Source of the DNA: Teratosphaeria epicoccoides
Lineage: Eukaryota > Ascomycota > Dothideomycetes > Mycosphaerellales > Teratosphaeriaceae
Length of the DNA stretch: 64,000 nt
Assembly (NCBI GenBank): GCA_021401465.1
Contig: JADDMT010000026.1
Coordinates: 62,001 to 126,000, forward strand
Reading direction: 5' to 3'
The first letter of the stretch is position 1. Each line of letters opens with the position of its first letter. Shown one piece after another: positions 62,945-64,000 of the stretch. Below the pieces are notes generated by a model. The model searched no databases. It was not told the DNA's origin and worked only from the letters and a program-made list of their open reading frames with translations. Made by a program: the position numbers and the translations under genes.

Positions 62945-64000
62945 ATGATCTTCGAACTCCTCTCTGGTCTTTACACATACTGGCCTGCCTGCGTGGTCGC
63001 CGGCGTCGTCATCTATGCCTTACGCAATAAGTACTACAACGGGCTGAACACATACCCAGGCCCTCTTCTCGCAGCATACACCAACTGGTGGCGTTTCTTC
63101 GAGAACTACAGCAGACAGACACATCGAAAGCACCTTGAGCTTCACGAGAAATATGGCGACATTGTACGACTGGGTCCGGATGCTCTATCCTTCGCCAATC
63201 CACGAGCCATCAAGGTCATATACGGTCTCAACAAGGGTTTCACCAAATCAGACTTCTATCCCATACAACAAGCTGTCGCAGGTGGCAAACGGCTACACTC
63301 GATGTTCAGTACCAAAGACGAGGACTACCATGCCAAATACCGACGTTGCGTCAACAGTGCCTTCGCAATGACTTCGATGGTGGAGTACGAGCCGCTCGTT
63401 GACGGCACAACAGACGCGTTCATCGAACAGACGGAAAAGAGATACGCCAGCACGGGTCGTAGCTGCAACTTCTCTCGGTGGGTGCAATTCTTCGCGTTCG
63501 ATGTTATAGGCCAAGTTACCTGGAGCAAACGCCTTGGATTTGTCGACAGAGATGAGGACGTGGATGGCATTGTGCAATTTATCGGCGACTTCCTGAATTA
63601 CTGTGCTCCGATGGGACAGATGCCATTCCTCGACTTGCTCTTTCACAAGAATCCGATCAAACTTCAGCTGCAGCGCTGGGGCTTCAACAATACAGTGTTT
63701 CCAGTGACCAAATTCGCACTAGATCAAGCTGCAGACCGACAAGCCGAGATGGAGAAGATCAGGAAAGATGGCTTGGTCAAAAACGAAAGCGGCCGAGGCG
63801 TGGACTTGCTGTCGAAGTTCACCCAGGCCCAGCATGCTCACCCAGAGTTCATGACGGATCGACAAGTCTTGGCATCGTGTACTAGCATGATCTTTGCGGG
63901 CTCCGAGACCACCGCCATCAGTTTGAGCAGTGTCTCCTACCATCTTTTGAAGCACCCAAGGGTATACAAGAAGTTGATGGAGGAGTTGGATCAAGCTGCT
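62945..64000 (+). CDS. Cytochrome P450, 5' part (cut by window edge)
   Basis: ATG 62945 opens 352 codons with no stop or intron up to the last base of the window. Residues 3-25 (ELLSGLYTYWPACVVAGVVI) form the N-terminal ER anchor; TYPGPLLAAYTNWW is the Pro-rich hinge; EKYGDIVRLGPDALSFANP and the C-helix HAKYRRCVNSAF follow; the I-helix oxygen-binding motif FAGSETTAIS is near residue 318. The K-helix ExxR and the heme-binding Cys motif lie beyond the edge, so activity cannot be judged. The layout is like the fungal pisatin demethylase/benzoate hydroxylase group of P450s. It should hydroxylate a small molecule in the ER with a P450 reductase. Confidence 0.92.
   Translation, partial: MIFELLSGLYTYWPACVVAGVVIYALRNKYYNGLNTYPGPLLAAYTNWWRFFENYSRQTHRKHLELHEKYGDIVRLGPDALSFANPRAIKVIYGLNKGFTKSDFYPIQQAVAGGKRLHSMFSTKDEDYHAKYRRCVNSAFAMTSMVEYEPLVDGTTDAFIEQTEKRYASTGRSCNFSRWVQFFAFDVIGQVTWSKRLGFVDRDEDVDGIVQFIGDFLNYCAPMGQMPFLDLLFHKNPIKLQLQRWGFNNTVFPVTKFALDQAADRQAEMEKIRKDGLVKNESGRGVDLLSKFTQAQHAHPEFMTDRQVLASCTSMIFAGSETTAISLSSVSYHLLKHPRVYKKLMEELDQAA

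Noticed and set aside
1..64000. CRISPR arrays, operons or prokaryotic promoters
   Set aside because: Spliceosomal introns and gene content show a fungal nuclear genome; no regularly spaced repeats were seen.

Overview
This window is nuclear DNA of a filamentous ascomycete, most likely a dothideomycete (Mycosphaerellales/Capnodiales; this placement is inferred). The evidence is typical: genes 0.3-2 kb apart on both strands, introns of about 50-75 nt with GT...CTRAY...AG signals, HET-domain genes, small secreted cysteine-rich proteins, several MFS transporters and a P450. Coordinates below include spliced models built by eye; where a splice site is inferred the entry says so.

Layout. 0-3 kb: relic of a HET-domain gene (+) whose two halves flank a small secreted Cys-rich protein gene (-). 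3-13 kb: an Arg/Ser-rich protein, then three minus-strand genes: a zinc alcohol dehydrogenase, a secreted GH31 alpha-glucosidase and an MFS drug transporter. 13-18 kb: gene-poor, holding a tRNA-Pro(AGG) gene with an extra 55-nt insert that looks like a spliceosomal intron, and a second secreted Cys-rich gene. 18-24 kb: an unrecognised 592-aa protein, the Fe-S assembly factor ISD11, a decayed LRR-like fragment, a 572-bp MITE with 17-bp terminal inverted repeats, and a Nop6-like nucleolar RRM protein. 24-34 kb: MFS transporter, membrane-anchored coiled-coil protein, AcrB-like protein, dienelactone-hydrolase/SnoaL-like protein. 34-44 kb: Wss1-type DNA-protein crosslink protease, Dhr2-like DExH helicase, intact HET gene, Cdt2-like WD40 protein. 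44-55 kb: a short gene broken by an in-frame TAG, the third secreted Cys-rich gene, glycogenin, an ING/PHD protein and an Osh3-type oxysterol-binding protein. 55-64 kb: a frameshifted fragment, a hydratase of the FAH superfamily, a small membrane protein, SF3B5, another MFS transporter and the 5' two thirds of a cytochrome P450.

Most genes are housekeeping functions with no operon-like logic. Three things stand out. First, the tRNA-Pro gene folds perfectly only after removing both a normal 18-nt tRNA intron and a 55-nt GTAAGC...CTGAC...CAG segment, which suggests an intron-like (introner) insertion into a Pol III gene. Second, three genes spread over 45 kb encode secreted proteins with the same cysteine frame (C-x9-C-D-A-x8-D-C-x6/8-C-x-C), two of which need splicing to be seen; they form an unnamed effector-like family. 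Third, the window shows HET-gene decay and a MITE, fitting a fast-evolving accessory patch between conserved genes.
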